The position numbers and the translations under genes are program-made. Shown one piece after another: positions 1 through 7,306 of a stretch of 11,833 nucleotides of DNA. Positions within the stretch are counted from its first letter, which is position 1, and each line of letters opens with the position of its first letter. The DNA comes from an uncultured bacterium. Its GTDB lineage: Bacteria > Actinomycetota > Coriobacteriia > Coriobacteriales > Coriobacteriaceae. The stretch covers positions 1 to 11,833 of the forward strand of contig CAJMSL010000048.1 of the NCBI GenBank assembly GCA_905216045.1, read 5' to 3'. The notes under the pieces were generated by a model, which was not told the DNA's origin, did no database searches, and saw nothing but the letters and a program-made list of their open reading frames with translations.

Positions 1-594
1 GACTGCGAACCGGGAGCTTACCTGTATGTGGGTTTCAATCGTCCGGTAACGCGCGACGAGTATTTGCGGGCGGTTTCTGAGGGTACTCTGACCGACCTGC
101 TGATGCGTTACGAGGTTCGGAAGGGAGATGCGTATTATATTCCGGCCGGTACGGTGCATGCAATAGGACCCGGACTGCTCATCGCCGAAATACAGGAGAC
201 TTCGGATATTACCTACCGTATATCGGATTGGGGCAGGCTCGGCAGGGACGGGAAGCCGCGGCAGCTCCATACGGCGGAGGCTACCGATGCGATAGATTTC
301 AATTACGGAAAGGAGTATTTCAGGCCGGCCGTCGCAGCGCCCGGTAGTGTGAAAGAGATAGTTTCCACTCCTTTTTTCACGACCAACGTGATAGAGGTGG
401 ACGGAGAGGTGAGGCGCGACTACGCCTCGCTGGACAGTTTCGTGGCGTATATATGTACCGACGGGGCGCTTCGGGCGGATACCGATGGGGGCAGCGAAAA
501 GCTTGCGGCTCTCGAGAGCCTTTTGCTTCCGGCCGAAATAGACGAAGCGGTCCTGTCCGGAAAGGGGACGCTTCTCGAAGTGTATATGGTATGA
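1..594 (+). CDS. manA: Mannose-6-phosphate isomerase, type I, 3' part (5' end off the window)
   Basis: This enzyme interconverts mannose-6-phosphate and fructose-6-phosphate in the cytoplasm, using zinc in a cupin-type fold. The frame is open from base 1 with no start needed, so about 197 C-terminal residues are visible. Bacteroidota family members are usually a little over 300 residues, so roughly the first third is missing. The family signature is clear: GDAYYIPAGTVHAIGPG, with the expected zinc-ligand histidine at bases 157-159, followed by ETSDITYRISDWGR, which matches the conserved QxxSDxTYRxxDWGR block. The frame ends in a TGA at 592-594. The gene lies 59 bases before nth on the same strand. 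Protein style and the neighbouring genes suggest Bacteroidales. I am sure of the family and less sure of the organism. Confidence 0.93.
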   Translation, partial: DCEPGAYLYVGFNRPVTRDEYLRAVSEGTLTDLLMRYEVRKGDAYYIPAGTVHAIGPGLLIAEIQETSDITYRISDWGRLGRDGKPRQLHTAEATDAIDFNYGKEYFRPAVAAPGSVKEIVSTPFFTTNVIEVDGEVRRDYASLDSFVAYICTDGALRADTDGGSEKLAALESLLLPAEIDEAVLSGKGTLLEVYMV

Positions 595-606
595 TATGAA
601 CGCAGT

Positions 607-628
607 CGGCGGTACGCACGTACCGCCG
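607..628. other. Hairpin between manA and nth
   Basis: A perfect 9-bp stem (607-615 pairs with 620-628) has a 4-base loop. It is not followed by a T-run, so it is at best a weak terminator or an mRNA processing or stability element between manA and nth. Confidence 0.5.
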
Positions 629-653
629 GTGGAATATTGTCGTTGGTATCGTT

Positions 654-1325
654 ATGACTACGGAAGAGAGATACAGGGGCATTATCGGATGGTTTTCCGA
701 AAATATGCCCGTCGCGGAGACCGAGCTGCATTACGGTTCCGCATATGAACTTCTGGTTGCTACCATCCTGTCGGCACAGTGTACCGACAAGCGGGTGAAC
801 ATGACTACTCCGGCCCTGTTTGAACGTTTTCCTACTCCGCAGGCGATGGCCGAAGCCTCTGCGGAGGAGATATTTCCGTATATCAAGAGCATATCCTACC
901 CGAACAACAAGGCGAAGAACCTTGCGGCGATGGCTCGGAAACTCGTGGACGATTTCGGAGGAGTGGTTCCGGACAGTGTGGAGGAGCTCCAGAAACTTCC
1001 CGGCGTGGGACGGAAGACAGCCAACGTGGTCGGTTCGGTGGTGTTTCACCGGGAGGTGATGGCAGTGGATACGCATGTTTTCCGCGTATCGCGCAGACTC
1101 GGACTGACCCGGAATGCCAAGACGCCCTTGCAGGCCGAACAGCAGCTTACGGCGCATATCCCTTCGTCGCTGTTGCCGAAGGCACACCATTGGCTGATAC
1201 TCCACGGCCGTTATGTCTGTACGGCCCGCCGTCCGCAGTGCGATACCTGTGGCGTGCGCAAATGGTGCCGGAATCCGGTCGTTCCGGCGGAGAAGGCGGT
1301 TCCTGTTCCGACGGAGAAGGGGTGA
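654..1325 (+). CDS. nth: Endonuclease III, base-excision repair DNA glycosylase/AP lyase
   Basis: This enzyme removes oxidised pyrimidines from DNA and nicks the resulting abasic site. It has 223 residues, a normal length for Nth. The helix-hairpin-helix LPGVGRKTA spans residues 115-123 and contains the catalytic lysine K121. The catalytic aspartate is D139 in VDTHVFR. The C-terminal [4Fe-4S] cluster motif C-X6-C-X2-C-X5-C is intact at C189, C196, C199 and C205. No clear Shine-Dalgarno sequence precedes the ATG, which is normal in Bacteroidota and contrasts with the genes to the right of base 1460. The sequence around residues 72-90 (EIFPYIKSISYPNNKAKNL) is of Bacteroidales type. The gene appears complete and functional. 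Confidence 0.97.
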   Translation: MTTEERYRGIIGWFSENMPVAETELHYGSAYELLVATILSAQCTDKRVNMTTPALFERFPTPQAMAEASAEEIFPYIKSISYPNNKAKNLAAMARKLVDDFGGVVPDSVEELQKLPGVGRKTANVVGSVVFHREVMAVDTHVFRVSRRLGLTRNAKTPLQAEQQLTAHIPSSLLPKAHHWLILHGRYVCTARRPQCDTCGVRKWCRNPVVPAEKAVPVPTEKG

Positions 1326-1334
1326 ACCCTCCCC

Positions 1335-1365
1335 TTGTCTATTCATGGAGTTTGGGCTATCTTTG
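1335..1365 (+). promoter_or_regulatory. Bacteroidota-type promoter for tyrS
   Basis: TATCTTTG at 1358-1365 fits the Bacteroidota housekeeping -7 consensus TAnnTTTG. A TTG at 1335-1337, 20 bases upstream, fits the short -33 element. Transcription would start near 1372, about 38 bases before the tyrS ATG. This promoter type is found in Bacteroidota and not in actinobacteria, so it supports a separate origin for the left end of the window. Confidence 0.6.
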
Positions 1366-1409
1366 TGGGAACGTATCGACAAACCATACAATTTAAACGG
1401 AACAAACCG

Positions 1410-1460
1410 ATGAATTTCGCAGAAGAACTGAAATGGCGCGGCATGGTGCACGACATCATG
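1410..1460 (+). CDS. tyrS: Tyrosyl-tRNA synthetase, first 17 codons only, cut at the join
   Basis: The 17 codons read MNFAEELKWRGMVHDIM, which is the start of Bacteroidota TyrRS. There this block is followed by a PGTEE-like segment and then the HIGH-class region. Here the frame continues past 1460 into unrelated residues (SRAASAM...) and stops near 1574, with no synthetase sequence. The break falls where the minus-strand addA reading begins. No Shine-Dalgarno sequence is present, as expected for this phylum, and a Bacteroidota promoter lies at the right distance. I infer that an intact tyrS exists in the source genome and that this fragment was created by a false join rather than by gene decay. 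Confidence 0.75.
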
Positions 1461-1465
1461 AGTCG
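1455..1465. other. Chimeric junction between two genomes
   Basis: Left of about 1460 the sequence encodes Bacteroidales manA, nth and the start of tyrS. Right of it the minus strand encodes the N-terminal part of an actinobacterial AddA. Each gene loses its family character within a few codons of this point: tyrS after M17, and addA after about residue 249. No transposase, repeat or attachment site marks the site. Only a few bases around CATG could be shared by both genes. Confidence 0.85.
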
Positions 1466-2206
1466 CGCTGCATCGGCCATGGTCTTGCCGCTCGCCTCGA
1501 ACGCGTCAATGGCGTCGAGTGCCATCTGCGCCTTCTCGGTCGCGGCCTTGCTTGCGCCCAGCGCCGCGCGATAGGCATCGGCGAGTGCCGAGGTATCGGC
1601 CTGCCCGCGCGCCACGCGCACGTCGTCCATACCGCCCGGCAACTGACTCGACAGCTCCAGCAGGTCGCGCACCAGACCCTTGATGGTCGTACCGGCGCCA
1701 AAGGAACCGCCCTCGCCCGCCATGGGATACCAGGCGTAGAGGGCCTTGAGCGATGCCGCGAGCTCGGGGGCGGCATCGGGCGCCGTTGCGCGACCCAGCA
1801 CATGCTCGACAGCCTGATCCATGAGCTCGTCGGTATCGGTGAGCACTGTGAACTCGGGATCGATGCCCAGCTCCAGCGCGTGCGCGCGCAGGATACGCGA
1901 GCACATGCTGTGAATGGTCGAGATCCACGCGTCGTCGACGGTCAGTGCTTCCTCGTCCATGCCCTCGTCGATGAGCGCGCGGCGCACGCGGTCACGAATC
2001 TCGGCCGCGGCATCTTTGGTAAAGGTAATAGCGAGCACCTGGTCCAGATGCTCAACGAACGGACCGGATTCGGGAGAGAGTGCGTAGACGATGCGGCGCG
2101 TGAGGGTAAAGGTCTTGCCCGAACCGGCGCCCGCCGAGACAAACAGCGGACGGTCGAGCGTTTTGACGATCTGCAGCTGTTGCGGCATCAAAGTCGAAAG
2201 ATCCAT
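1461..2206 (-). CDS. addA: AddA-type UvrD-family helicase/nuclease subunit, N-terminal part, cut at the join
   Basis: AddA is the ATP-driven 3'-5' helicase subunit of the AddAB complex, which processes double-strand breaks for RecA-dependent repair. About 249 residues are visible. The Q-motif region is MPQQLQIV (7-14), Walker A is SAGAGSGKT (24-32), motif Ia is ITFTKDAAAEIRDRV (60-74), and STIHS (96-100) is motif Ic. Full AddA is over 1000 residues with a C-terminal RecB-like nuclease, so most of the gene is missing. The same frame stays open to 1343, but residues after about 250 are the antisense of tyrS and are meaningless. ATG at 2204-2206 is supported by AAGGAGG 12 bases upstream. The gene follows addB by 3 bases and is probably translationally coupled to it. 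Confidence 0.88.
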
Positions 2207-2225
2207 GGTCTACACGTCCCTCCTT
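2207..2225 (-). promoter_or_regulatory. Ribosome binding site of addA inside the 3' end of addB
   Basis: AAGGAGG (plus-strand 2219-2225) lies 12 bases before the addA ATG and is formed by addB codons V1028-R1029-R1030 (GTA AGG AGG). The AGG-AGG arginine pair is unusual for a GC-rich gene and is explained by this double duty. The arrangement implies translational coupling of addB and addA. Confidence 0.7.
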
Positions 2226-5200
2226 ACAAACGTTCCTTCGTGGTTATACGAGCAGCGCGCATGCGCGGCCTGCGCCGACGTCGGGTCGACGGCGGCAACG
2301 TTGCCCGCCTCGAGCTCGCGCAGACGCTCGGCGATGCCGGTCTCCACGCGATCGAGCAGGGCGTCGAAGTCCATGCTGCCACCCTCGCCGGGGAAACCTT
2401 TCTTAAGGCCCGGGATGCGACCGTCACCACGCTCCTCCTCGAGCAGCTCGGCACTCGCTGCGCCTCGCAACGCCGGTTTGCCGCCCTTGGTCGAAAAGTA
2501 GAGCGCCGCGCGGGTGTCCAAATCCTGCGCGCGGCGCATGGCCTGGGCGTAGATGAGCGTCTGGGTATGTGGTGGCAACCAGCGCGGATCGTCGATGGGC
2601 GCCGTGCCCGATTCCTCGTCACGCACCGTGGGGTCGGCGAGCTTAAACTCCTCAACGCCCGTGCGATGCTTGTAGTCGATCACCACGGCACGATTCTCGG
2701 CGTCCACGTCCACGCGGTCGATGCGCCCGCCAAGCGGCCAACCGGCATACTCGACCTTGAGCTCGTTGAAGGCGAACTCCAGGTAGCGCGGGGCAAAGGG
2801 GGCAAGTGCCTCGGACTCGTAGGCAAGCACACCCTCCAGCTGCGGCAAGATCTCGGCCACCTGGCGTTCCTCCACCGCAGAGAGCGGCACCAGCGGGCCC
2901 TCCGTGCCGCGCTTGCCGGCGTGCTCGGCCAACGTCTCGTCAAAGACCTCGTGCAGCAGCTCCTGTGCACGCGGCAGATTCTCGGGCGTCACGCGCTCCA
3001 TGCCCTCTTGGGGCAGACGGGCATGCAGATGCTCCAGCACGTCGTGGACAAAGTTGCCCTTCTCCATGTTGCCAAAGCCCGCGTCGATCGACTGGGGCTT
3101 GACGCGATACGACACGAACCAGCACAGTGGGCAGGTAGAATAGGCCTCGATCTGCGAGGCGGACGTCAGACGCGGCACGAGCGGCGCGTCCTCACCCTCG
3201 CCATCGCGACGGCGCAGGACCAAATACGGCACGGCCTCGGCACTCAGATGCTGAGGGGCTTCACAGGTCACGCGCTCGCGCTTGAGGCCTTCACCTGCCG
3301 CGGGATCAAAGTCGGCGATGATATCGCCCTCGCCCACGCGCATGGGCTTGGCAGCGCCAGCGGCCTCGGCATGTGCCCACAGCTCGGTCCATACGGCTGC
3401 CGGGTAGCACTCGCGTGCCTGGCGATCGTGCGTCACACGGGCGAGCGCGACCGGACCGCTCGCCGCCTGCATCGCACGGCCAAAGCGCACGCGCAGCAGG
3501 GCAGCGGGCTCCAAAGACACGCCGTCGCGGCGCAGCTCGGCTGTCAACGTGGCAAGCGGGCCCTCTTCGTGCGAAAGCGGATAGCCGTCCAGGTCGACAT
3601 CGGCAAACAGCACGGCATCGTAGCTGCCAGGGCGAAGAACCGACGCATCGGCAAGCGACGCGAAGCGCACTTGTGCTCGTGGTGTGCGATCGACCTCATA
3701 GGTCTCGTAATCGTAGGCGGTACTGCGCTTGTCCACCTTGGTTCGAACGCCGTCGAGAACCGGCACGGTCGCGGCCTGCGACACGTCGAGCGCGCGAGCA
3801 TCGTTCATAAGGATGTCGATGGCATGGCGCAGCAAAGCCGTCTCTGCCTGGCGACGGGCCTGGCCGTCAAGGCCGCCTAGAGCGCGATCGGGCAACGCCT
3901 CGGCAACGGCAAGCATGGCCTTAAGCGCCGTCACGGGCTTGTCACGCCACAGCGCCTGGAACACGTCCGAGACCACACACGGTACGTTCTTAAACCAGTT
4001 ATCGTCGCTCGTCGCCTTGCGCGCGCCCCTCACCTGGCCCTGAACGCTCTGCAGCAGGCTCTTGACGCCCGCAGTGGTCTTGCTGCGCGACAGGCGCATG
4101 TTCTTGTCGAAGCCGCGGGCGCTCGCGGCGTCAGTACCCGAAAGCGGGCTATAAATCCAGTCGGTAAGCTCTGGAGCGGGCCACCACTCGGTCTTGGAAG
4201 CGGTGCCCTCGTCGGCGGCTTTCATACGCTCGATCAGGTTGGCGAGCGCCGTAAACTGCCTGCCCGCGATGGACTGGGAAAACGCCGTGAACTCAGTCGT
4301 CTCGGCCGCAATGTGACGCGCCGCCAAACGGGCGGCGAGCTCGCCGAACAGCTGGGGTGCCCGGGCAGAAACGACGAGCACGCGCACGGGGTCGGCGGGC
4401 GTTGCAGTAGCTTTATCGGCCTTGGACTCCTTGTGCGCTTTCACCAACTTATCGATGGCATCCGCATAGACATGAGCACGGGCATGGGGGCCGGCGACCT
4501 CAATAAAGGCAGGCTGAGCGGCGGCCCCGTAAGCGACCTCAGCCGCGACGGCGTCCTCCCCCAGCGGCGCGATCTCAAACAGCACACCGCGGGCATCATA
4601 TGCCGTGGCAAGCTCCTCGCGCATCGCCGCCTGCTCGCGGGCAAGCAGCACGACGACCTCTCCCCCATTGTTCGCCACGGCAGACAGCAGCTCGAGTAGA
4701 CCGTGCGTAAACGACGTGGTACCGCGCACGCATACGGCGCGGGCGCACGCCGGCAGGCTATCGGCCAGGGCACCGGCCATAATGTCGGCTGCCTCGCAGG
4801 GATCGACCATATCTCGACGGTCCAAACCGCCCGCGTAGGCACGCAAAAGCTCAAACACACGAGCCTCGGCATCGCTTTTTGGCTCAGGCTGACAATTGTT
4901 GCCACCGCATCGCTCGGCCGTCGTCCCCGCCACACCCGGCAGCACATCGCGAGCCATGCGCGCGAGCATGCGCACCGTGCCCTGGCTACGCGAAAGCGGC
5001 TGCAGGTCGGCATCGTCGCGGCGGGCAATCATATCCGAAAACAGCATCTGACGTTGCAGGTTGTCGACGAAACCGCGCCCGTCGCCCAAAAGCTCCCAAA
5101 GCGAGCGAAGCCACGATGCGGGTGTCTTGTAGTCGATACCCAGCGAAATGCCGGCTTCCGCCGCATCATGACGGCACAGATCGAGCTCGGCAAACGTTGG

Positions 5201-5308
5201 TGCCAGCAACACGACACGCCCGTGACGGGCAATAAGGTCGGCAAGCAGCGCCGACTCGGCATCGCTCAAATCCGTGCCGGCATTGGTGGTATAGATTCGA
5301 ACAGGCAT
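2210..5308 (-). CDS. addB: AddB-like PD-(D/E)XK nuclease subunit of the AddAB helicase-nuclease
   Basis: This is the partner of AddA in end resection at double-strand breaks. It has 1032 residues, close to the usual AddB length. The C-terminal nuclease core is visible: GGRIDRVDVD with D864, then VVIDYK with D878 and K880, the PD-(D/E)XK catalytic set. SQIEAYSTCPLCWF carries C726 and C729, at the place of the first iron-sulfur cysteine. The C-terminal Cys trio of canonical AddB (C-X2-C-X5-C) is degenerate: C1019 is present, but the next two positions are N1022 and V1028. The N-terminus (MPVRIYTTNAGTDLSD) lacks the GxxGxGKT Walker A of Bacillus AddB, so ATP binding here is doubtful. GGAGG three bases before the ATG supports the start. 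Order addB-addA is typical. I am confident of the family and less so of cluster loss. Confidence 0.9.
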   Translation of the reverse strand: MPVRIYTTNAGTDLSDAESALLADLIARHGRVVLLAPTFAELDLCRHDAAEAGISLGIDYKTPASWLRSLWELLGDGRGFVDNLQRQMLFSDMIARRDDADLQPLSRSQGTVRMLARMARDVLPGVAGTTAERCGGNNCQPEPKSDAEARVFELLRAYAGGLDRRDMVDPCEAADIMAGALADSLPACARAVCVRGTTSFTHGLLELLSAVANNGGEVVVLLAREQAAMREELATAYDARGVLFEIAPLGEDAVAAEVAYGAAAQPAFIEVAGPHARAHVYADAIDKLVKAHKESKADKATATPADPVRVLVVSARAPQLFGELAARLAARHIAAETTEFTAFSQSIAGRQFTALANLIERMKAADEGTASKTEWWPAPELTDWIYSPLSGTDAASARGFDKNMRLSRSKTTAGVKSLLQSVQGQVRGARKATSDDNWFKNVPCVVSDVFQALWRDKPVTALKAMLAVAEALPDRALGGLDGQARRQAETALLRHAIDILMNDARALDVSQAATVPVLDGVRTKVDKRSTAYDYETYEVDRTPRAQVRFASLADASVLRPGSYDAVLFADVDLDGYPLSHEEGPLATLTAELRRDGVSLEPAALLRVRFGRAMQAASGPVALARVTHDRQARECYPAAVWTELWAHAEAAGAAKPMRVGEGDIIADFDPAAGEGLKRERVTCEAPQHLSAEAVPYLVLRRRDGEGEDAPLVPRLTSASQIEAYSTCPLCWFVSYRVKPQSIDAGFGNMEKGNFVHDVLEHLHARLPQEGMERVTPENLPRAQELLHEVFDETLAEHAGKRGTEGPLVPLSAVEERQVAEILPQLEGVLAYESEALAPFAPRYLEFAFNELKVEYAGWPLGGRIDRVDVDAENRAVVIDYKHRTGVEEFKLADPTVRDEESGTAPIDDPRWLPPHTQTLIYAQAMRRAQDLDTRAALYFSTKGGKPALRGAASAELLEEERGDGRIPGLKKGFPGEGGSMDFDALLDRVETGIAERLRELEAGNVAAVDPTSAQAAHARCSYNHEGTFVRRDV

Positions 5309-5440
5309 GGTCCTCCGCTCAAACCGTTCGCAATAATCAATGCATCCATCCTACCCGCCCAAGCGGACACATTGCCACCGCAGTTCCATCTTTTGGTACA
5401 AAGCAACCTGAACCCAACGCACCAGCCGATTGCAGGCATA

Positions 5441-5466
5441 TAAAAACCGCCCCCGGAGGGACGGTT
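5441..5466 (-). terminator. Rho-independent terminator of the TrpR-like gene
   Basis: Read on the minus strand, a 9-bp stem (AACCGTCCC with GGGGCGGTT, one G-U pair) runs into TTTTTAT. It lies 27 bases after the stop of the 99-residue TrpR-like gene and before addB, so addB probably has its own promoter in 5309-5440. I found only a weak TAGGAT -10 candidate there (plus 5348-5353). Confidence 0.75.
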
Positions 5467-5492
5467 CTTCGTAATTCAATGTTGTCGCTGGC

Positions 5493-5792
5493 CTACTCGC
5501 CATCCTCCAACTTAATGAGGATCTTGCGGTAGCCACCGTACTCGCCGTTCAGCGCCTTTGAAACGCGGCTCACCGTGGTGGACGAAGCGCCGGTACGGGC
5601 CTGAACCTCAACATAAGGCTCGCCCTCGTCCAAATAGCGCGCAACCTGCAAACGCTGAGAAAGGTCGCAAATCTCGCGCGGCGTGCAGATATCGGTCAAA
5701 AACGCTTGGATATCCTTCTCGTCGTCCAAAAGGCTAAATGCGTGGACCAGCTGCTTGACATCAGGCTTGTCAAACATGTTCTCGATATTCAT
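5493..5792 (-). CDS. YerC/YecD-type TrpR-superfamily DNA-binding protein
   Basis: This is a 99-residue helical protein with the TrpR-like fold. Residues 36-57 (CTPREICDLSQRLQVARYLD) are the family signature. Residues 60-80 (YVEVQARTGASSTTVSRVSK) form the helix-turn-helix, with TTVSRVSK as the recognition helix. The tail GEYGGYR is also typical. True TrpR binds tryptophan, but members of this branch have no agreed ligand or target, and I cannot name one here. The start at 5792 is preceded by a weak purine-rich site (GGCGGTGAT). The gene stands alone: it is divergent from the YvlD-like gene, has a terminator just after it, and no trp genes are nearby. Family assignment is firm and function is open. 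Confidence 0.93.
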   Translation of the reverse strand: MNIENMFDKPDVKQLVHAFSLLDDEKDIQAFLTDICTPREICDLSQRLQVARYLDEGEPYVEVQARTGASSTTVSRVSKALNGEYGGYRKILIKLEDGE

Positions 5793-5897
5793 CGATCACC
5801 GCCAAACCCGCCAAAAGGCATCGAAGTTGATACTGACATCGGGCATCGTTCACCCGTTCTATGCAATAGGGCAACGCCTGTGGCTTTTGCCCGTAGC

Positions 5898-5928
5898 AGT
5901 GTAGCACACCACCAAACTAAAGCGACAA
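5898..5928 (-). promoter_or_regulatory. Candidate promoter of the TrpR-like gene
   Basis: On the minus strand TTGTCG (plus 5923-5928) is followed after 19 bases by TACACT (plus 5898-5903), which is preceded by TGC and so forms an extended -10. The long spacer is compensated by the TGn element. The leader would be about 100 bases. Confidence 0.45.
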
Positions 5929-6003
5929 GACTCTCTGCCAGCGGCGCGTTTTTCAGGACGAACGCCGTTTAGAAACCATATGCGCACGTAAGCTCCACGA
6001 ATA

Positions 6004-6014
6004 TTTGAGACAAT
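6004..6014 (+). promoter_or_regulatory. Candidate extended -10 for the YvlD-like gene
   Basis: TTTGAGACAAT contains a TGn element and the -10-like hexamer GACAAT at 6009-6014. No good -35 is seen. It would give a leader of about 95 bases before the ATG at 6117. Confidence 0.3.
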
Positions 6015-6116
6015 GGGCGCCCAAACACCGCGGCGCGCCCGCGCAACCATCCAGGTCGCCGCCGTAAGCCGCTTCACGCGACGCCAGCAATCCCGGCGCA
6101 AGAAAGGATTCACGCC

Positions 6117-6482
6117 ATGCGCATTATGCTTAACTGGCTCTTCACCTCGATCGCCATCGCGATCGCCACGTTCCTCGTCCCCGGTATCCAACCCTTCGGC
6201 TTTGCCGAGACCTGGGTCTGCTTTGCCTTTGTGGGACTGTTCCTGAACATTGTCGATTCGTTCGTCAAACCGTTCCTGACCGTCATCTCACTGCCGCTCA
6301 CTATTATTTCGCTTGGTGTTTTTCAGCTCGTAGTCAACAGCTTTATGCTCGAGCTGGCCAGCTACCTGTCGGTCAATCTGCTGGGCGCGGGCATCTCCAT
6401 CGCCAGCTTTGGATCGGCCTTTATGGGCAGTATCCTGGTATCCATCACGCGCAGCATCCTCGACAGCATCGCCGAGGACTAA
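6117..6482 (+). CDS. YvlD / phage-holin-4 family small membrane protein
   Basis: This is a 121-residue, very hydrophobic protein with four predicted membrane segments at about residues 5-24, 29-50, 54-85 and 97-117. The block NIVDSFVKPFLTVISLP followed by LTIISLGVF (residues 44-69) is the hallmark of this family (Pfam Phage_holin_4_2, includes Bacillus YvlD). The holin label is historical. These proteins are chromosomal, widespread and of unknown function, often linked to envelope stress, and nothing phage-like surrounds this copy. The start at 6117 is supported by AAAGGA eight bases upstream, and the alternative Met at residue 4 is too far from it. The gene is monocistronic, with a strong terminator 41 bases after the stop. 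Family certain, function unknown. Confidence 0.92.
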   Translation: MRIMLNWLFTSIAIAIATFLVPGIQPFGFAETWVCFAFVGLFLNIVDSFVKPFLTVISLPLTIISLGVFQLVVNSFMLELASYLSVNLLGAGISIASFGSAFMGSILVSITRSILDSIAED

Positions 6483-6522
6483 AACGGCCATTCCGGCCGT
6501 GCCCGTCTCAACAGCCCAAAAC

Positions 6523-6561
6523 GAAGGCCGCCCATCGCAAAAATGGGCGGCCTTCTTATTT
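6523..6561. terminator. Bidirectional terminator between the YvlD-like and Rrf2 genes
   Basis: A perfect 13-bp stem (6523-6535 with 6543-6555) has a 7-base loop. It is followed on + by TTATTT and on - by GTTTT. It lies between two convergent genes and can serve both. Confidence 0.85.
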
Positions 6562-6624
6562 GTCAAGTCTCAAAGGGCGAGAGAATCTACCATTTCTACC
6601 CCGTCCCCAAATGGCAGGTGTGGG

Positions 6625-7053
6625 TTAGATGACGTAGTCGTAGCCATGGTTGGGAGCGACAAGTTGATCGAGTGTCACACCGTCGAGGTAGTCGTTGATG
6701 AGCTTGTCCAGGTTCTTCCACACGTCGAGCGTGGGGCACTCATCCGCGCGTGCGCAGCCCTTGCAGTCGCCATCCAGGCATGCAACCGGTGCCAGACTGC
6801 CCTCGGTCAGGCGCAGGAGCTCGCCCACCGTGTACTGCTCGGGCGGGCGCGTAAGCACGTAGCCGCCGCCCTTGCCGCGCATGCCCGAAAGCATGTTGGC
6901 GCGCACGAGCGTAGCCAAGATGTTCTCGAGATATTTCTCGGAAATCCCCTGTCGCGCCGCGATCTCTTTGAGCGGGATGCGACCGGCCGCCTGGTGCTCG
7001 GCCAGATCGACCATAACGCGCAGGGCATATCTGCCCTTTGTAGAAACCAACAT
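6625..7053 (-). CDS. Rrf2-family transcriptional regulator (IscR/CymR-like)
   Basis: This is a 142-residue Rrf2 winged-helix protein. MLVSTKGRYALRVMVDLA at the N-terminus is diagnostic. Residues 27-50 form the DNA-binding helices (PLKEIAARQGISEKYLENIL), and KGGGYVLTRP (61-70) is the wing. Four cysteines, C92, C97, C100 and C106, lie where IscR-type members hold an Fe-S cluster, although IscR proper uses three. This one could therefore sense Fe-S, redox or sulfur status. It is divergent from cysK. In Firmicutes the Rrf2 protein CymR represses cysteine synthesis genes through CysK, so cysK is the natural candidate target. No iscS or iscU is adjacent. A weak AAAGG lies 11 bases before the ATG. 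The family is certain and the target is inferred. Confidence 0.94.
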   Translation of the reverse strand: MLVSTKGRYALRVMVDLAEHQAAGRIPLKEIAARQGISEKYLENILATLVRANMLSGMRGKGGGYVLTRPPEQYTVGELLRLTEGSLAPVACLDGDCKGCARADECPTLDVWKNLDKLINDYLDGVTLDQLVAPNHGYDYVI

Positions 7054-7306
7054 GTATAGTGCTGCCTTTCGGTCATTTAGTCCGTAGAAATTCTAGCCGA
7101 AATATTGGTTTTGAAAATACCCGTTCCGGTCAAGATGGTTAATCGACTCGTAATAATCTTCTATTTCCTATTGCGTTACTAGGCTTTACTGTCTACTATG
7201 ATTGCCAACAGCAATACGAACAACCCATAAGGTTTGTGGGTTTCGCTGCTACACACACCGTAAAACCACACGGCATCCAGTCATTTGAACACTTTGGAGG
7301 TTCACC
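7054..7306. promoter_or_regulatory. Divergent rrf2-cysK control region
   Basis: The likely cysK promoter is TTGCGT (7171-7176), 17 bases, TACTAT (7194-7199), giving a leader of about 100 bases. The rrf2 -10 is probably TAGAAT on the minus strand (plus 7090-7095). It sits inside a perfect 11-base palindrome, TAGAAATTCTA (7085-7095), a possible operator. TGGAGG (7295-7300), 6 bases before the cysK ATG, is its ribosome site. Confidence 0.55.

Larger units (their letters stand above)
5793..6116. other. Divergent intergenic region between the TrpR-like and YvlD-like genes
   Basis: These 324 bases hold the upstream regions of both flanking genes. I see a candidate promoter for each (5898-5928 on - and 6004-6014 on +) but no coding sequence, tRNA or strong terminator. 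Confidence 0.6.

Noticed and set aside
420..1451. 343-codon frame on the minus strand
   Set aside because: It is antisense to manA and nth, which are clear family members. Its composition is Arg/His-rich and without domains.
1410..1500. Horizontal transfer or integration at the join
   Set aside because: Both flanking genes are cut mid-frame with no repeats, att site or integrase, and each side otherwise looks like an undisturbed chromosome.
1433..3880. Long open frame on the plus strand (815 codons)
   Set aside because: It is antisense to addA and addB, rich in Arg, Ala, Gly and His as expected from a GC-rich shadow frame, starts inside the chimeric join and resembles no family.
2210..5308. 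Defence-island interpretation of the helicase-nuclease pair
   Set aside because: Gene order, length and motifs fit housekeeping AddAB recombination proteins, and no defence-type neighbours are present.
6117..6482. Prophage holin
   Set aside because: The family name mentions holin, but there is no endolysin, integrase or structural phage gene nearby. This family is commonly chromosomal.
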